A stretch of 64,000 bases of DNA from an uncultured Peptococcaceae bacterium (lineage in GTDB: Bacteria > Bacillota > Peptococcia > Peptococcales > Peptococcaceae). The number at the start of each line of letters is the position of its first letter. The stretch's first letter is position 1. The translations under genes and the position numbers were made by a program. The DNA lies in the NCBI GenBank assembly GCA_902492275.1, contig CABUKW010000003.1, forward strand, positions 6,852-70,851, given 5' to 3'. Under the pieces are notes generated by a model, which was not told the DNA's origin, ran no database searches, and saw only the letters and a program-made list of their open reading frames with translations. Below, one piece after another: positions 1-7,884 of the stretch.

Positions 1-325
1 TGCAGACGCTTTTGGGAAAGCCCTCATAGTTGAGCGGCGCAGGGATAGCGCCGTGGGCCACTGTAAAATCATGCACTAACGTGTTGATTTCCTCCGTATT
101 CATGCCAACATGAATATGGGCGGCAACATAGTCCAGCACAGCCGTGTTGATGGCAGAGCTGGCCCGAATGCCCTCCAACTCCTTTATCGTGCGGATTGCT
201 TCAAAGTCCGGCACCTCAAAGCCCTTTAAGGCGTAGGTGGCCACCTTGGCGTCCGCGTTGAGATGGCATTTTTTATATTTTAATCCGCTGCCGCACCAGC
301 AGGGATCATTCCGTCCAATATTCAT
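1..325 (-). CDS. map: Methionine aminopeptidase, SEC-C-tagged (partial, N-terminus)
   Basis: Removes the N-terminal methionine from new proteins. Translating the minus strand from the ATG at 325 gives an N-terminal SEC-C zinc-binding motif (NDPCWCGSGLKYKKCH, about residues 6-21). It is followed by the start of the M24 aminopeptidase fold, with ELEGIRASSAI and then APLNYEGFPKSVC, typical of type I enzymes. The gene runs off the left edge, so only about 108 residues are visible and the catalytic metal ligands are not. An AAGGA lies about 12 bases upstream of the ATG, slightly far. SEC-C-tagged MetAPs are known in Firmicutes; the tag probably helps ribosome or metal association (inference). Confidence 0.9.
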   Translation of the reverse strand, partial: MNIGRNDPCWCGSGLKYKKCHLNADAKVATYALKGFEVPDFEAIRTIKELEGIRASSAINTAVLDYVAAHIHVGMNTEEINTLVHDFTVAHGAIPAPLNYEGFPKSVC

Positions 326-437
326 AAAAAGTCACATTCCTTCTTTAGGTAATTTCTTAACAGTAAGTTCACAGCGTTTCTATTATACAATAAAACGGCA
401 GGCAGGGAAAGCACCTGTTTCTTTTTTTCTGGCGACT

Positions 438-785
438 TCATGTTTCAGCCTGCGGCAGACGGTTTTTATCGCCCCATTCGCACATGCCGTCCAAAATCGG
501 GATTAACGATTTGCCCCGCTCCGTTAAGCTATATTCCACCTTGGGCGGAATTTGCGGATACTCTTCCCGATGCACCAGCTGGTCGGCTTCCAGCTCCTTG
601 AGCGAAGAACTCAGCGTTTTATAGGAAATGCCGCCGATATATTTTTTCATCTCGTTAAACCGCACCACGCCAAACTCCATCAGCGTATACAAAATGGTCA
701 TCTTATATTTTCCGCTGATGAGCGATAAGGTATAGCTGAAGCCGGTGGTTTCCAACGATTCGGCAGAAATACAGCGCGTTTCCAT
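438..785 (-). CDS. HxlR-family transcriptional regulator
   Basis: A 115-residue winged-helix DNA-binding protein of the HxlR (YodB/HypR-like) family. The core GKYKMTILYTLMEFGVVRFNEM, the recognition segment ISYKTLSSSLKELEAD and the wing PPKVEYSLTERG are all present. The family usually senses reactive electrophiles, diamide or disulfide stress through cysteines; here Cys5 lies near the N-terminus and Cys102 near the C-terminus. An AAGGAGA sits 8 bases before the ATG. It is divergent from the flavoprotein gene at 952, and a dyad at 825-851 lies between them, so it probably represses itself and the 952-2035 genes (inference). Confidence 0.9.
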   Translation of the reverse strand: METRCISAESLETTGFSYTLSLISGKYKMTILYTLMEFGVVRFNEMKKYIGGISYKTLSSSLKELEADQLVHREEYPQIPPKVEYSLTERGKSLIPILDGMCEWGDKNRLPQAET

Positions 786-803
786 CCAGACACTCTCCTT
801 TGC

Positions 804-851
804 GTAAGTATATAAAGTCGATGTAAGTATCGCACCAAAATGTGCGTACTT
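804..851. promoter_or_regulatory. Probable HxlR operator in a divergent promoter region
   Basis: Two direct GTAAGTA copies (804-810 and 823-829) lie 19 bases apart. The second also forms an inverted repeat with GTGCGTACTT at 842-851 (AAGTA-t-CGCAC / GTGCG-TACTT). HxlR proteins are known to bind GTAAGTA-type inverted repeats. The position between regulator and target supports an operator; no binding data are available. Confidence 0.6.
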
Positions 852-951
852 CTCAAACAGTAAATTCTGACTATAATTCTAGTTATAGAAGAAAGGATTG
901 TCAATGCAGAAAGAACATAAAATTTGCATGATTGGAAAGGGGAAACTTCAA

Positions 952-1503
952 ATGGGTAAAAGGATCATCGTATTAAACGGCAGTTCCCGCAAAAGCGGCA
1001 ACACCTCAGCTTTGGTGCGCGAGTTTGTGCGCGGCGCTGAGCAGGCAGGCAACACGGTAACCGTGTTTGATTTGGGCAGTATGCAGATTAACGGCTGCAA
1101 AGGCTGTTTTGGCGGCGGAAAAAATCCCGACAGTCCCTGCGTACAAAAGGACGACATGGAAAAAATTTATCCGGCTTACAAAGAAGCCGACGTTTTGGTG
1201 TTGGCCTCGCCCTTATATTATTGGACCATAAGCGGACAGCTAAAGACAGCCTTCGACAGACTGTTCGCCGTTGCCGAATGTGACGCCAACTATCGCAATC
1301 CGCAAAAAGAAACGGTGCTGCTGATGGCCGCCGAAGGCTACGGTTTTGAAGAAAGCCAATACTGGTACGACCGGTTAGAACGGCACTTAGGCTGGAAGAG
1401 CTTAGGCAAAGTGCTGTGCGGCGGCGTGATGGAAATTGGCGATATCAAAGGGAGAAAAGAATTGGAGGACGCCTATCGCTTGGGAAATTCCATTCAAGCA
1501 TAG
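952..1503 (+). CDS. NAD(P)H-dependent FMN-containing oxidoreductase
   Basis: A 183-residue flavodoxin-fold protein of the NADPH-dependent FMN reductase / multimeric flavodoxin (WrbA-like) type. The phosphate-binding loop LNGSSRKSGNTS follows the first beta strand, CKGCFGG holds a small cysteine pair, and SPLYYWTISGQLKTAFDR is the conserved FMN-side motif. I chose the ATG at 952, which has AAAGGGG upstream and starts directly at the first strand; an ATG at 904 with AAAGGA would add 16 residues. It is divergent from an HxlR regulator and followed by a flavin-reductase-like gene. Together they suggest a quinone or nitro-compound detoxification unit (inference). Confidence 0.88.
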   Translation: MGKRIIVLNGSSRKSGNTSALVREFVRGAEQAGNTVTVFDLGSMQINGCKGCFGGGKNPDSPCVQKDDMEKIYPAYKEADVLVLASPLYYWTISGQLKTAFDRLFAVAECDANYRNPQKETVLLMAAEGYGFEESQYWYDRLERHLGWKSLGKVLCGGVMEIGDIKGRKELEDAYRLGNSIQA

Positions 1504-1537
1504 TGCAGTTCAATAAAAACGGAGAGGAGTTTTTCTT

Positions 1538-2035
1538 ATGCAACAAATAAACTTACCGAAAGCAGCTAAGCTGACATCACCAAATCCAGTGACGGTTGTT
1601 TGCACCAAACGGCCCGACGGCGGCACCAACCTGGCCACAGTTTCCTGGTGGACCTATCTATCGTTTCATCCTAACATGATTGCCTTTGCTATGGCGAAAA
1701 CATCTTACAGCGGAGAAATGGTGAGGGCACATAAAACTGTAATTCTCACAGTTCCCGGTGCATCTATGGCGGCAGAAGTGATGGGCTGCGGCAGCACGAC
1801 TGGGCGGGACACCGATAAAGCAAAAGAGTTTGGAATTGAGTTGAAATCGATCGCAGATTGCGAAATACAAATTCCTGTACACAGTCGTGTAGCCATTGTG
1901 TGCAGCTTGCAGGAGTATTATGAAGTGGGCGACCATTATCTATATATTTGCAATGTGGAGCAGGTATATGGAGATGAAACGGAAGAAGCCTTGTTTGCTT
2001 GGAACGGGTATGCAGAGTTAAAGCCAGTCAAATAA
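1538..2035 (+). CDS. Flavin reductase-like domain protein
   Basis: A 165-residue protein of the flavin reductase-like, FMN-binding split-barrel family. Typical features are NPVTVVCTKRPDGGTNLAT near the N-terminus, the FMN-contact SWWTYLSFHPNMIAFAM, and HYLYICNVEQVYGDE near the end. The GGAGAGGAG is about 8 bases upstream of the ATG and 35 bases after the previous stop, so it is probably cotranscribed with the flavoprotein at 952. Such proteins reduce or bind FMN for partner enzymes. The true substrate cannot be read from sequence. Confidence 0.85.
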   Translation: MQQINLPKAAKLTSPNPVTVVCTKRPDGGTNLATVSWWTYLSFHPNMIAFAMAKTSYSGEMVRAHKTVILTVPGASMAAEVMGCGSTTGRDTDKAKEFGIELKSIADCEIQIPVHSRVAIVCSLQEYYEVGDHYLYICNVEQVYGDETEEALFAWNGYAELKPVK

Positions 2036-2099
2036 TCAAATAAATATAGAAGGTAATCAGAAATAGATGATGACCGATAAAATTGGATAGCGTATAGAA

Positions 2100-2125
2100 G
2101 AAGGTACATTGCGTGCCTTCTTTTG
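2100..2125 (+). terminator. Rho-independent terminator after the flavoprotein genes
   Basis: The stem GAAGGTAC / GTGCCTTC with a 5-base loop is followed by TTTTGTTTT. It lies 65 bases after the flavin reductase stop. Confidence 0.75.
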
Positions 2126-2262
2126 TTTTATATAACGGTTTTCTGCTAGCGAAGCAATATGGAAGCACAGCACTGGAAAAAGAAAAACATCGACAAAGCA
2201 ACGGGCAGATGTTAAACTAAATTTATCGTATAAATTTTGTTGGCAAGGTAAGGAGACAAGCT

Positions 2263-2817
2263 ATGGCATTCTATTTAGTTGATTATGAAAACGTGAATAC
2301 AGAAGGGCTGCAGGGCGTAGAGCAGTTGACGGCAGCCGATGAAGTGATTATCTTTTACAGCGAGCACGCAGACCGCTTAACCTTCGATTTACACCGCCGC
2401 TTAAATGAATCGAAAGCACAGATTCACTATTTTAAAGTGGGGGCTTGCAAAAAGAACGCGCTGGATTTTCAGTTGGTGAGCTATCTGGGCTACCTGATTG
2501 CGCAGAATTCGGGGCAATCCTTTTATATTATCAGCCGCGACACGGGCTTTCAGAGCGTGGTGCGTTTCTGGTCAGAGCAGCAGATTACCGTTGTGCAGAC
2601 TGGCGAATTGCAGCCTGCGCAGCAGCCGGAGCAAGCGCCGAAGGACCCGCTGCAGCAACAGGTGGAGGCGCTTTTTGCCGACGCCGGCTTGTCTGCCGTT
2701 GTGTTAGACTGCTTGCGGCGCAGCAAAAACAAGCAGGAGCTGCACAATCTACTGGCGGCCAAGCTGCGCAATGACGGCGTCGGCGACATCTACAAGAAAG
2801 TGAAGCATCTTTTATGA
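2263..2817 (+). CDS. PIN/NYN-like domain protein (putative nuclease)
   Basis: A 184-residue protein whose first half is a PIN-like (NYN-type) fold. The opening strand carries the acidic motif FYLVDYENVN (Asp7, Glu9, Asn10). A second conserved patch is KNALDFQLVSYLG, with Asp70, and a third is YIISRDTGFQSVV, with Asp93. These are the positions of the acidic metal-binding residues in PIN/NYN RNases. The C-terminal third, after a Gln/Pro-rich linker, is helical (LFADAGLSAVVLDCLRRSKNKQEL) and may bind partner or nucleic acid. AAGGAG precedes the ATG. It stands alone with its own terminator; the target RNA is unknown. Confidence 0.75.
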   Translation: MAFYLVDYENVNTEGLQGVEQLTAADEVIIFYSEHADRLTFDLHRRLNESKAQIHYFKVGACKKNALDFQLVSYLGYLIAQNSGQSFYIISRDTGFQSVVRFWSEQQITVVQTGELQPAQQPEQAPKDPLQQQVEALFADAGLSAVVLDCLRRSKNKQELHNLLAAKLRNDGVGDIYKKVKHLL

Positions 2818-2828
2818 GCTGATTCATC

Positions 2829-2857
2829 GGCAGTCCCTTTGGGGGCTGCCTTTTTTA
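2829..2857 (+). terminator. Rho-independent terminator
   Basis: GGCAGTCCC, a TTT loop and GGGGGCTGCC are followed by TTTTTT, 11 bases after the PIN-like gene. Confidence 0.9.
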
Positions 2858-3027
2858 TGCCGCGATAAAAAAATTTTGGCAGCGCAAGCCCTGTCAAGGA
2901 AATAAAATTCATATTTTTACAAATTTTTCTTGCTTTTCTTTTTACTGTACTGTATAATAAAGGAAAAGAAAAAATTTACAGAAAAGGCAGTCTATTTGCA
3001 GCCATTTTTTCAGCAAAGGAGAACGGC

Positions 3028-3888
3028 ATGGATCAAAACGAAAGAGAATCTTGTATTGGTAGCTCTATTAGGGGGGTGGACAATACAGCGCAAAGTACTC
3101 TCAAGGGGCATTGTATTGCGGGTTTGGACTGGTTTGAGTTTACGCTCTGGGATTTTTCTGTTTCGGCCATCATGGAGCGGCTTCTCAGGCTATCGCCAGA
3201 GCAGTTTGAAAAATCACGGGGAAGTTATCATGGGTATGGCACCAAGTATACGCTGGGCGATGAGCTGATTACCATTTGGGCCGATGGTGGTGTGCAGCAA
3301 GGGGTTCATGTTATCATAACCGGGCGGGGTTGTGCCTATCTGCAAGAAGTGATGCCCTTTTTGGATTTGCTCATGGCGTTGTCCGCTTTGTGTGTGCAGG
3401 TGACGCGGCTGGATTTGGCTTTGGATGATAAAACCGGAAATTGGTATACTGTGGCCCAGTTGGTTGACCATGCCCGTAGTATGGAAATTATTAGTCAATG
3501 GCGTGGCTGCGATGTCAGTATGGGTTATTCTTTGACTAGTGGCGAGAATGATAAAGCAGTGATTTATATAGGTTCTACCCGTTCTGATATGTTTTTGCGG
3601 GTGTACGATAAACGGTTGGAACAGAATGCCCGCGGCGTTCACTGGACAGTGTTGCCGGAGCAATGGACCCGCTGGGAGTTTTGTCTGCGCAACGAAAAGG
3701 CCCAGGCCGTGATGCATAAATTACAGCAGGGCGGCTCGCTGAATCAGCTCTTTGCCGATTTGTTGTCGGAGTCTATGCGTATTGTAAAGGCGGACAAGCA
3801 GCAGACCAATCGCAGCCGCTGGAAGGTGCGGACAAAATGGCTGCGCTTTGTGCCAGCCATCGCCCAAGCCGACGGTCGTTCCGCCTGA
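3028..3888 (+). CDS. Rep_trans-type replication initiation factor, chromosomal orphan
   Basis: A 286-residue protein of the replication initiation factor (Rep_trans) family, which nicks origins for rolling-circle replication of plasmids and integrative conjugative elements. Visible motifs are GLDWFEFTLWD (about 30-40), GYGTKY, the conserved acidic strand VTRLDLALDD (about 125-134), and YIGSTRSDMFLRVYDKRLEQN (about 190-210), which contains the usual catalytic-tyrosine region. Length is near the usual size, so it looks intact. AAAGGAG precedes the ATG. No relaxosome, integrase or conjugation gene is adjacent, so it is a domesticated or remnant mobile-element gene (inference). parS site 1 follows it directly. 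Confidence 0.8.
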   Translation: MDQNERESCIGSSIRGVDNTAQSTLKGHCIAGLDWFEFTLWDFSVSAIMERLLRLSPEQFEKSRGSYHGYGTKYTLGDELITIWADGGVQQGVHVIITGRGCAYLQEVMPFLDLLMALSALCVQVTRLDLALDDKTGNWYTVAQLVDHARSMEIISQWRGCDVSMGYSLTSGENDKAVIYIGSTRSDMFLRVYDKRLEQNARGVHWTVLPEQWTRWEFCLRNEKAQAVMHKLQQGGSLNQLFADLLSESMRIVKADKQQTNRSRWKVRTKWLRFVPAIAQADGRSA

Positions 3889-3915
3889 TCAAACAGAAAG
3901 AGAAAAAATTGCAAA

Positions 3916-3931
3916 TGTTTCACGTGAAACA
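3916..3931. promoter_or_regulatory. parS site 1 (perfect)
   Basis: Exact TGTTTCACGTGAAACA preceded by TTGCAAA. It lies between the Rep_trans gene and the MmcQ-like gene. Confidence 0.93.
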
Positions 3932-3974
3932 TTTTTAAAATTTCCGATTAAGAAATTTAGAGGAGTGGAGAATT

Positions 3975-4319
3975 ATGCAAACCAGAGCGGAAGCCATTGC
4001 CTGCTGCCTGCAGTTGCCCGATGTGTACGAGGACTATCCCTTTGCCGATAAAAACTGGACTGTAATGCGGCACCGGCAAAATAAAAAAGCCTATGCCTGG
4101 ATTTTTGAACGGCAAGGCCATATCTGGATTAATGTCAAATGCGCGCCGGGCTGGCTGGAGTTTTGGCGACAGAAATACGAAGCCGTTATTCCGGCCTATC
4201 ACTTAGACAAAGACCATTGGAACTCCATCATTCTCAATGGCACCGTGGACGATTCCGATATCCGCGACATGATTGGCGAAAGCTACCGGCTCACCGCGCC
4301 GAAGGTGAAGAAAAGATAA
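3975..4319 (+). CDS. MmcQ/YjbR-family protein
   Basis: A 114-residue MmcQ/YjbR-like protein with a CyaY-like fold, often annotated as DNA-binding. Family hallmarks are the opening RAEAIACCLQLPDVYEDYPF, the strand pair KAYAWIFERQGHIWINVKC, and the C-terminal HWNSIILNGTVDDSDIRDMI with SYRLT. Length is typical and a GAGGAG..GGAG ribosome site precedes the ATG. Its 5' leader begins just after parS site 1. The physiological role of the family is not established. Confidence 0.85.
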   Translation: MQTRAEAIACCLQLPDVYEDYPFADKNWTVMRHRQNKKAYAWIFERQGHIWINVKCAPGWLEFWRQKYEAVIPAYHLDKDHWNSIILNGTVDDSDIRDMIGESYRLTAPKVKKR

Positions 4320-4384
4320 CAGGGAAGGGTGTGTTGTCTGCTATACCGTCGGTAAAGATAGCGGAGGCGCGTTCACTAATCTAA

Positions 4385-4450
4385 CATGGAAAAGCAAGAT
4401 GGTTTATGCTATAATTGGGATGATAAATCGGAAGTTGACGGGAGGCTTTT
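4385..4450 (+). promoter_or_regulatory. Promoter, truncated copy of the repeat cassette
   Basis: An extended -10, TGCTATAATTGGGATGA, has its TATAAT at 4410-4415. The segment aligns with the last 60 bases of the 4744-4980 and 5501-5737 repeats, so three successive genes share one promoter sequence. Confidence 0.7.
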
Positions 4451-4738
4451 ATGTCAAAATTAAGTGACTTAATAAATGCAGAAAATGGATTTCTTGTAAA
4501 GTTACGATATGAGAATATCTTTGATGAAGCGAAATATTCAGATATTAAAAATCAAATTTTAATTGAAATTCCAACATGGAAAAAACAAGGATTTGTTTTG
4601 AATTGTGATGTTAAAGCGTTAATTGGTTTGATTGATCAATTAGCAGGAGGGAGTCGCTTTTTTGATGAAGAAACAGAAATCAGGGTTGAGGACGCTTGTA
4701 TGGAAATAGAAGAAATTGTAAGCTGCTTAGAAAGCTAA
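4451..4738 (+). CDS. Small acidic protein of unknown function
   Basis: A 95-residue acidic protein I do not recognise. It has no signal peptide or membrane segment; the C-terminal half (FFDEETEIRVEDACMEIEEIVSCLES) is very acidic and helical. GGGAGG lies 6 bases before the ATG. Base composition is much more AT-rich than the neighbouring Rep and brnQ genes. It heads a run of three unrelated small genes that each follow the same promoter cassette. That arrangement resembles collections of immunity or accessory genes, but no function can be assigned. Confidence 0.65.
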   Translation: MSKLSDLINAENGFLVKLRYENIFDEAKYSDIKNQILIEIPTWKKQGFVLNCDVKALIGLIDQLAGGSRFFDEETEIRVEDACMEIEEIVSCLES

Positions 4739-4743
4739 CTTCT

Positions 4744-4980
4744 AGTTTATCAGATAACTGCTATTTGGCTATTTTGATTGAAGCATATCAAAAGCTGTCT
4801 TTCAGCGATATAAACTTTCAGCAGTGCAAAAGGAAAATGGGCGCAATAAAAAAATTGCAAATGTTTCACGTGAAACATTTTTTGCTGTTGGCGTTGGACA
4901 TGGGAGTATGCAAGAAGCTAACATGAGAATGCATTGTGGTTCATGCTATAATTGGGATGACAAATTGAGATTTTGAAAGG
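4744..4980 (+). repeat. 237-bp direct repeat, copy A (parS plus promoter)
   Basis: Aligns without gaps to 5501-5737 (offset 757) with about seven differences. It contains a tail segment, parS site 2 and the extended -10 promoter TGCTATAAT (TATAAT at 4947-4952), ending at the SD of the next gene. Confidence 0.93.
4862..4877. promoter_or_regulatory. parS site 2 (perfect)
   Basis: Exact TGTTTCACGTGAAACA inside repeat copy A, about 70 bases upstream of its -10 element. Confidence 0.93.
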
Positions 4981-4991
4981 AGACTAATAGA

Positions 4992-5483
4992 ATGATAGAT
5001 TCTATATTTGGTCAAATAGAAAAGGACGAATTTTATTTCAATGGAGATTTCATACTTGAATTTGCGGGTACTGCGTATCCCGTAAAATTATTAATAGAAT
5101 TTGATGATGAACGAATTACACAAAAGCAATATGAAGCATTCCAATGTTTTATGAAAGAATGGCCTGTTTTGCAACCTAAGTTGATAAAAGCGTTAATAGA
5201 CTATTACAACCAGGAAGAACGCTTTTCGTGGGGACCGGATGACGAAGAAGAACTTGCCATATGGTGGCCGGAAATTGAAACGAAAGAAGCTCTTTTACGT
5301 GCAGTAACAGTAGAATCTATCGTAATTCCCAGCGAATATCTTATGGAGGCAAAGGGCGGTCACACTATTTACCTTTTATTTTCGAAAGCATGGGGCGGAG
5401 AAGATTTGGACGATAATGGAATAGGGGTTGCTTTTTTGAATGAGGAGATTGACGAAATCGCTTACAAAGACATCGCATTTTGA
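4992..5483 (+). CDS. Uncharacterised acidic protein (DUF6985/DUF2004-like)
   Basis: A 163-residue cytoplasmic protein that resembles the DUF6985/DUF2004-type families found among small immunity-like genes. It has an N-terminal beta-rich part (FGQIEKDEFYFNGDFILEF, then PVKLLIEFDDERITQKQYEAF) and a helical middle (LQPKLIKALIDYYNQEE). The C-terminal strand VAFLNEEIDEI is typical of the group. AAGGAG lies about 9 bases before the ATG. It is AT-rich and sits between two copies of the parS-promoter repeat. No toxin or effector gene is next to it. The family call rests on pattern only. Confidence 0.6.
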   Translation: MIDSIFGQIEKDEFYFNGDFILEFAGTAYPVKLLIEFDDERITQKQYEAFQCFMKEWPVLQPKLIKALIDYYNQEERFSWGPDDEEELAIWWPEIETKEALLRAVTVESIVIPSEYLMEAKGGHTIYLLFSKAWGGEDLDDNGIGVAFLNEEIDEIAYKDIAF

Positions 5484-5500
5484 TGAAATGACAAGATTCC

Positions 5501-5737
5501 AGTTTATCAGATAACTGTCATTCGGCTATTTTGATGGAAGCATATCAAAAGCTGTCTTTCAGCGACATAAACTTTCAGCAGTGCAAAAGGAAAATGGGCG
5601 CAATAAAAAAATTGCAAATGTTTCACGTGAAACATTTTTTGCTGTTGGCGTTGGACATGGGAGTATGCAAGAAGCTAACATGAGAATGCATTGTGGTTCA
5701 TGCTATAATTGGGACGATAAATTGAGATTTTGAAAGG
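5501..5737 (+). repeat. 237-bp direct repeat, copy B (parS plus promoter)
   Basis: Near-identical to 4744-4980. It carries parS site 3 and the promoter TATAAT at 5704-5709 and drives the SRPBCC gene. Confidence 0.93.
5619..5634. promoter_or_regulatory. parS site 3 (perfect)
   Basis: Exact TGTTTCACGTGAAACA inside repeat copy B. Confidence 0.93.
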
Positions 5738-5747
5738 GGGAGAAAAA

Positions 5748-6143
5748 ATGGCAATATCGAATATAAATACAATTATCAATAGCGATATTCATAAAGTCTG
5801 GAATATTGTTTTAGCTGTCGATAAATATAATATATGGCGAAGCGATTTAACTAAAACAGAAATCATAAATGACAAGCAATTTATTGAGTACACTAAAGAC
5901 GGATATGCTACTAAATTTTCTATTACTAGTGTTGAGCCATATAAACGATGGGAATTTGACATGGAAAATAGCAATATGACGGGGCATTGGGTTGGTACTT
6001 TTACAGCTAAGGGAAGTGAAACACAAATTGATTTTACAGAAAATGTGACACCTAAAAAATGGTTTATGAAACCTTTTGTAAAAATCTATCTGAAGAAGCA
6101 GCAAGAGAAATTTGTTATGGACTTAAAAAAAGCATTGGAATAA
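5748..6143 (+). CDS. SRPBCC-family (START/Bet v1-like) protein
   Basis: A 131-residue protein of the SRPBCC superfamily, which forms a deep hydrophobic ligand pocket. The pattern fits: NTIINSDIHKVWNIVLAVDKYNIWRSDL at the start, EPYKRWEFDM in the middle, a beta strand HWVGTFTAKGSETQIDFTENV, and a long C-terminal helix ending in DLKKALE. The ATG at 5748 follows AAAGGGGGAG; an upstream TTG at 5730 would place the SD inside the gene. It is AT-rich like its two upstream neighbours. The ligand is unknown. Confidence 0.8.
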   Translation: MAISNINTIINSDIHKVWNIVLAVDKYNIWRSDLTKTEIINDKQFIEYTKDGYATKFSITSVEPYKRWEFDMENSNMTGHWVGTFTAKGSETQIDFTENVTPKKWFMKPFVKIYLKKQQEKFVMDLKKALE

Positions 6144-6148
6144 CAATT

Positions 6149-6308
6149 CCAGTTTGTCAGGCAGTTGCCGATATTAGATAACTGCTATTTCGCTATTTTG
6201 ATGGAAGCATATCAAAACCTGTCTGTCAGCGACATAAACTTTCAGCCGCACCAAGGGAAAAAGGCGCAAAAAATTGCAAATGTTTCACGTGAAACATTTG
6301 CAATTTTT
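6149..6308 (+). repeat. Third, partial copy of the parS cassette
   Basis: The segment resembles the first half of the 237-bp repeat (AACTGCTATTTCGCTATTTTG, AAGCATATCAAAA, CATAAACTTTCAGC). It ends in a 40-bp perfect palindrome (6269-6308) around parS site 4. The promoter half is missing, and a convergent gene follows. Confidence 0.8.
6281..6296. promoter_or_regulatory. parS site 4 (perfect), in a 40-bp palindrome
   Basis: Exact TGTTTCACGTGAAACA. Flanks extend the symmetry to 6269-6308 (AAAATTGCAAA / TTTGCAATTTT with T-runs at both ends). It sits between convergent genes, so it can also act as a bidirectional terminator (inference). Confidence 0.93.
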
Positions 6309-6312
6309 GTTC

Positions 6313-7638
6313 TTAGAATTTCTTTTGTATGGCGTGTACCAGTGCGCCGATGAGGCCGCCCAGGATAGCGGGAACAATCCAGCCCAGGCTGAGATCGTAC
6401 AGGGGCACCAGCTGCAGCCATTGGCTGAGGATACCCAGCGACAGGCCGTAGTTGGCGGCCAACGCTTCTAAGCCGTTGGGAATGCTGATGAGCGCGGTGC
6501 CGACCAAAATGCCGATATAAATGGCTTGACGGCTTTGCAGCCATTTGTCCAAAAAGGAGACGGCCACCAACGCCATCAATATGGGGTAAACCATCAGCAA
6601 AATGGGCAATGTGATGCTGATTAATTGGGTCAGGCCAATATTGCTGATGAAAAAGCTGAACACGCAAACGGCGATAATTACATGATTGTATTCCAGCTTC
6701 ACATAGGTGCGGCTGAAATAATCGCCGAACGAGGTGGTTAAGCCGATGGCGGTTGTCAAACAGGCGAACAGTACCGCTACGCCTAAAATCAGCATCCCCA
6801 CTGTGCCAAACATAGAGTTGGCCACCGCCGATAAAAGCTGACCGCCGTTGGAAAATTGGCCCAGCGCGCTGGAGGTAGCGCCTACATAGGCCAAAATGCC
6901 GTAGACCACCGCCAAGCCGACAGCGGCCAATAAACCGGCCAGCAACGTATATTTTACGATGTTGCCTTCTTTTTGGATACCCATGCCTTCTACGTTCTCA
7001 ATGACAATGAGGGCGAAAACGCCGGCGGCCAAAGCGTCCAGCGCCTGATAGCCTTCGATTAATCCCTTGAAGAAAGGAATGGAGCCATAATCACCTACCG
7101 GCGCGTTTAACGGACTGATGGGATGAACGATTGCGCTTAGTCCGATAATGAAAATGGACAGCAGCAAAATCGGCGTCAAAATTTTTCCCACGATGTAGAC
7201 AATCTTTTGCGGATTGGCCGAGAGAAAATAGGTCAGCCCAAAAAAGACAGCCGTAAACAAAATAGAAAACAGCATTGTGTTGGCCCCTTCGCCTAAAAAG
7301 GGCAGCAGCGCCAGTTCAAAGGACACGCTGCCGGTGCGGGGAATGGCGAATAAGGGGCCGATTAATAGATAAATCAACGCGGCAAAAAAGGCGGCAAACC
7401 GCGCGCCTGCTTTGCTCAGCAATTTCAGCAGAGAACGGCCGGCAAACACAACGGCGGCGATGGTGATAAGCGGCAGCCCCACGTCGGTGGCCACGTAGCC
7501 AGCCAGCGCGGCCCATACGTTGGTACCGGCAGCCTGTCCCATAGCCGGCGGGAAAATCATGTTCCCGGCGCCGAAGAACAGCGCAAAGAGCATGAGCGAT
7601 AATGATAGCAGTTGGGAAAAGGACAATTTTTCTTTCAT
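6313..7638 (-). CDS. brnQ: Branched-chain amino acid:cation symporter BrnQ
   Basis: A 441-residue, roughly 12-helix LIVCS-family transporter that imports leucine, isoleucine and valine with Na+ or H+. The family signature FGAGNMIFPPAMGQAAG is near residues 22-38. Further typical segments are IVIENVEGMGIQKEGNI and TTAIGLTTSFGDYF. Length is normal. AGGAGG lies 5 bases before the ATG. It is convergent with the SRPBCC gene across the parS site 4 palindrome. No leucine-responsive site was recognised upstream. Confidence 0.95.
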   Translation of the reverse strand: MKEKLSFSQLLSLSLMLFALFFGAGNMIFPPAMGQAAGTNVWAALAGYVATDVGLPLITIAAVVFAGRSLLKLLSKAGARFAAFFAALIYLLIGPLFAIPRTGSVSFELALLPFLGEGANTMLFSILFTAVFFGLTYFLSANPQKIVYIVGKILTPILLLSIFIIGLSAIVHPISPLNAPVGDYGSIPFFKGLIEGYQALDALAAGVFALIVIENVEGMGIQKEGNIVKYTLLAGLLAAVGLAVVYGILAYVGATSSALGQFSNGGQLLSAVANSMFGTVGMLILGVAVLFACLTTAIGLTTSFGDYFSRTYVKLEYNHVIIAVCVFSFFISNIGLTQLISITLPILLMVYPILMALVAVSFLDKWLQSRQAIYIGILVGTALISIPNGLEALAANYGLSLGILSQWLQLVPLYDLSLGWIVPAILGGLIGALVHAIQKKF

Positions 7639-7884
7639 GACTACCTCCTGTATACAGTATTTCGTTAAAAACTATAAAAAAAGCGGCTTTTCTATAGCCA
7701 ACGCAATTATTCTATCACAAATGTGATACAGAAACAACAAGGAAATCATAGAGGTACCGGTGGCGGCGCAAAAAATGCCGACGGAAAAAACAGCTTGTCC
7801 TTTGGAAGTTTACAGGGAACCGGCTGTGCGAGATGTTCGTCTACAAAGAAAGTACGTCTTTATACAAGGAAATGAGGTGTGGCT

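Noticed and set aside
4696..4926. 76-codon frame through repeat copy A
   Set aside because: It reads through parS (MFHVKHF) and the repeat and has no SD; the same frame is not kept open in copy B.
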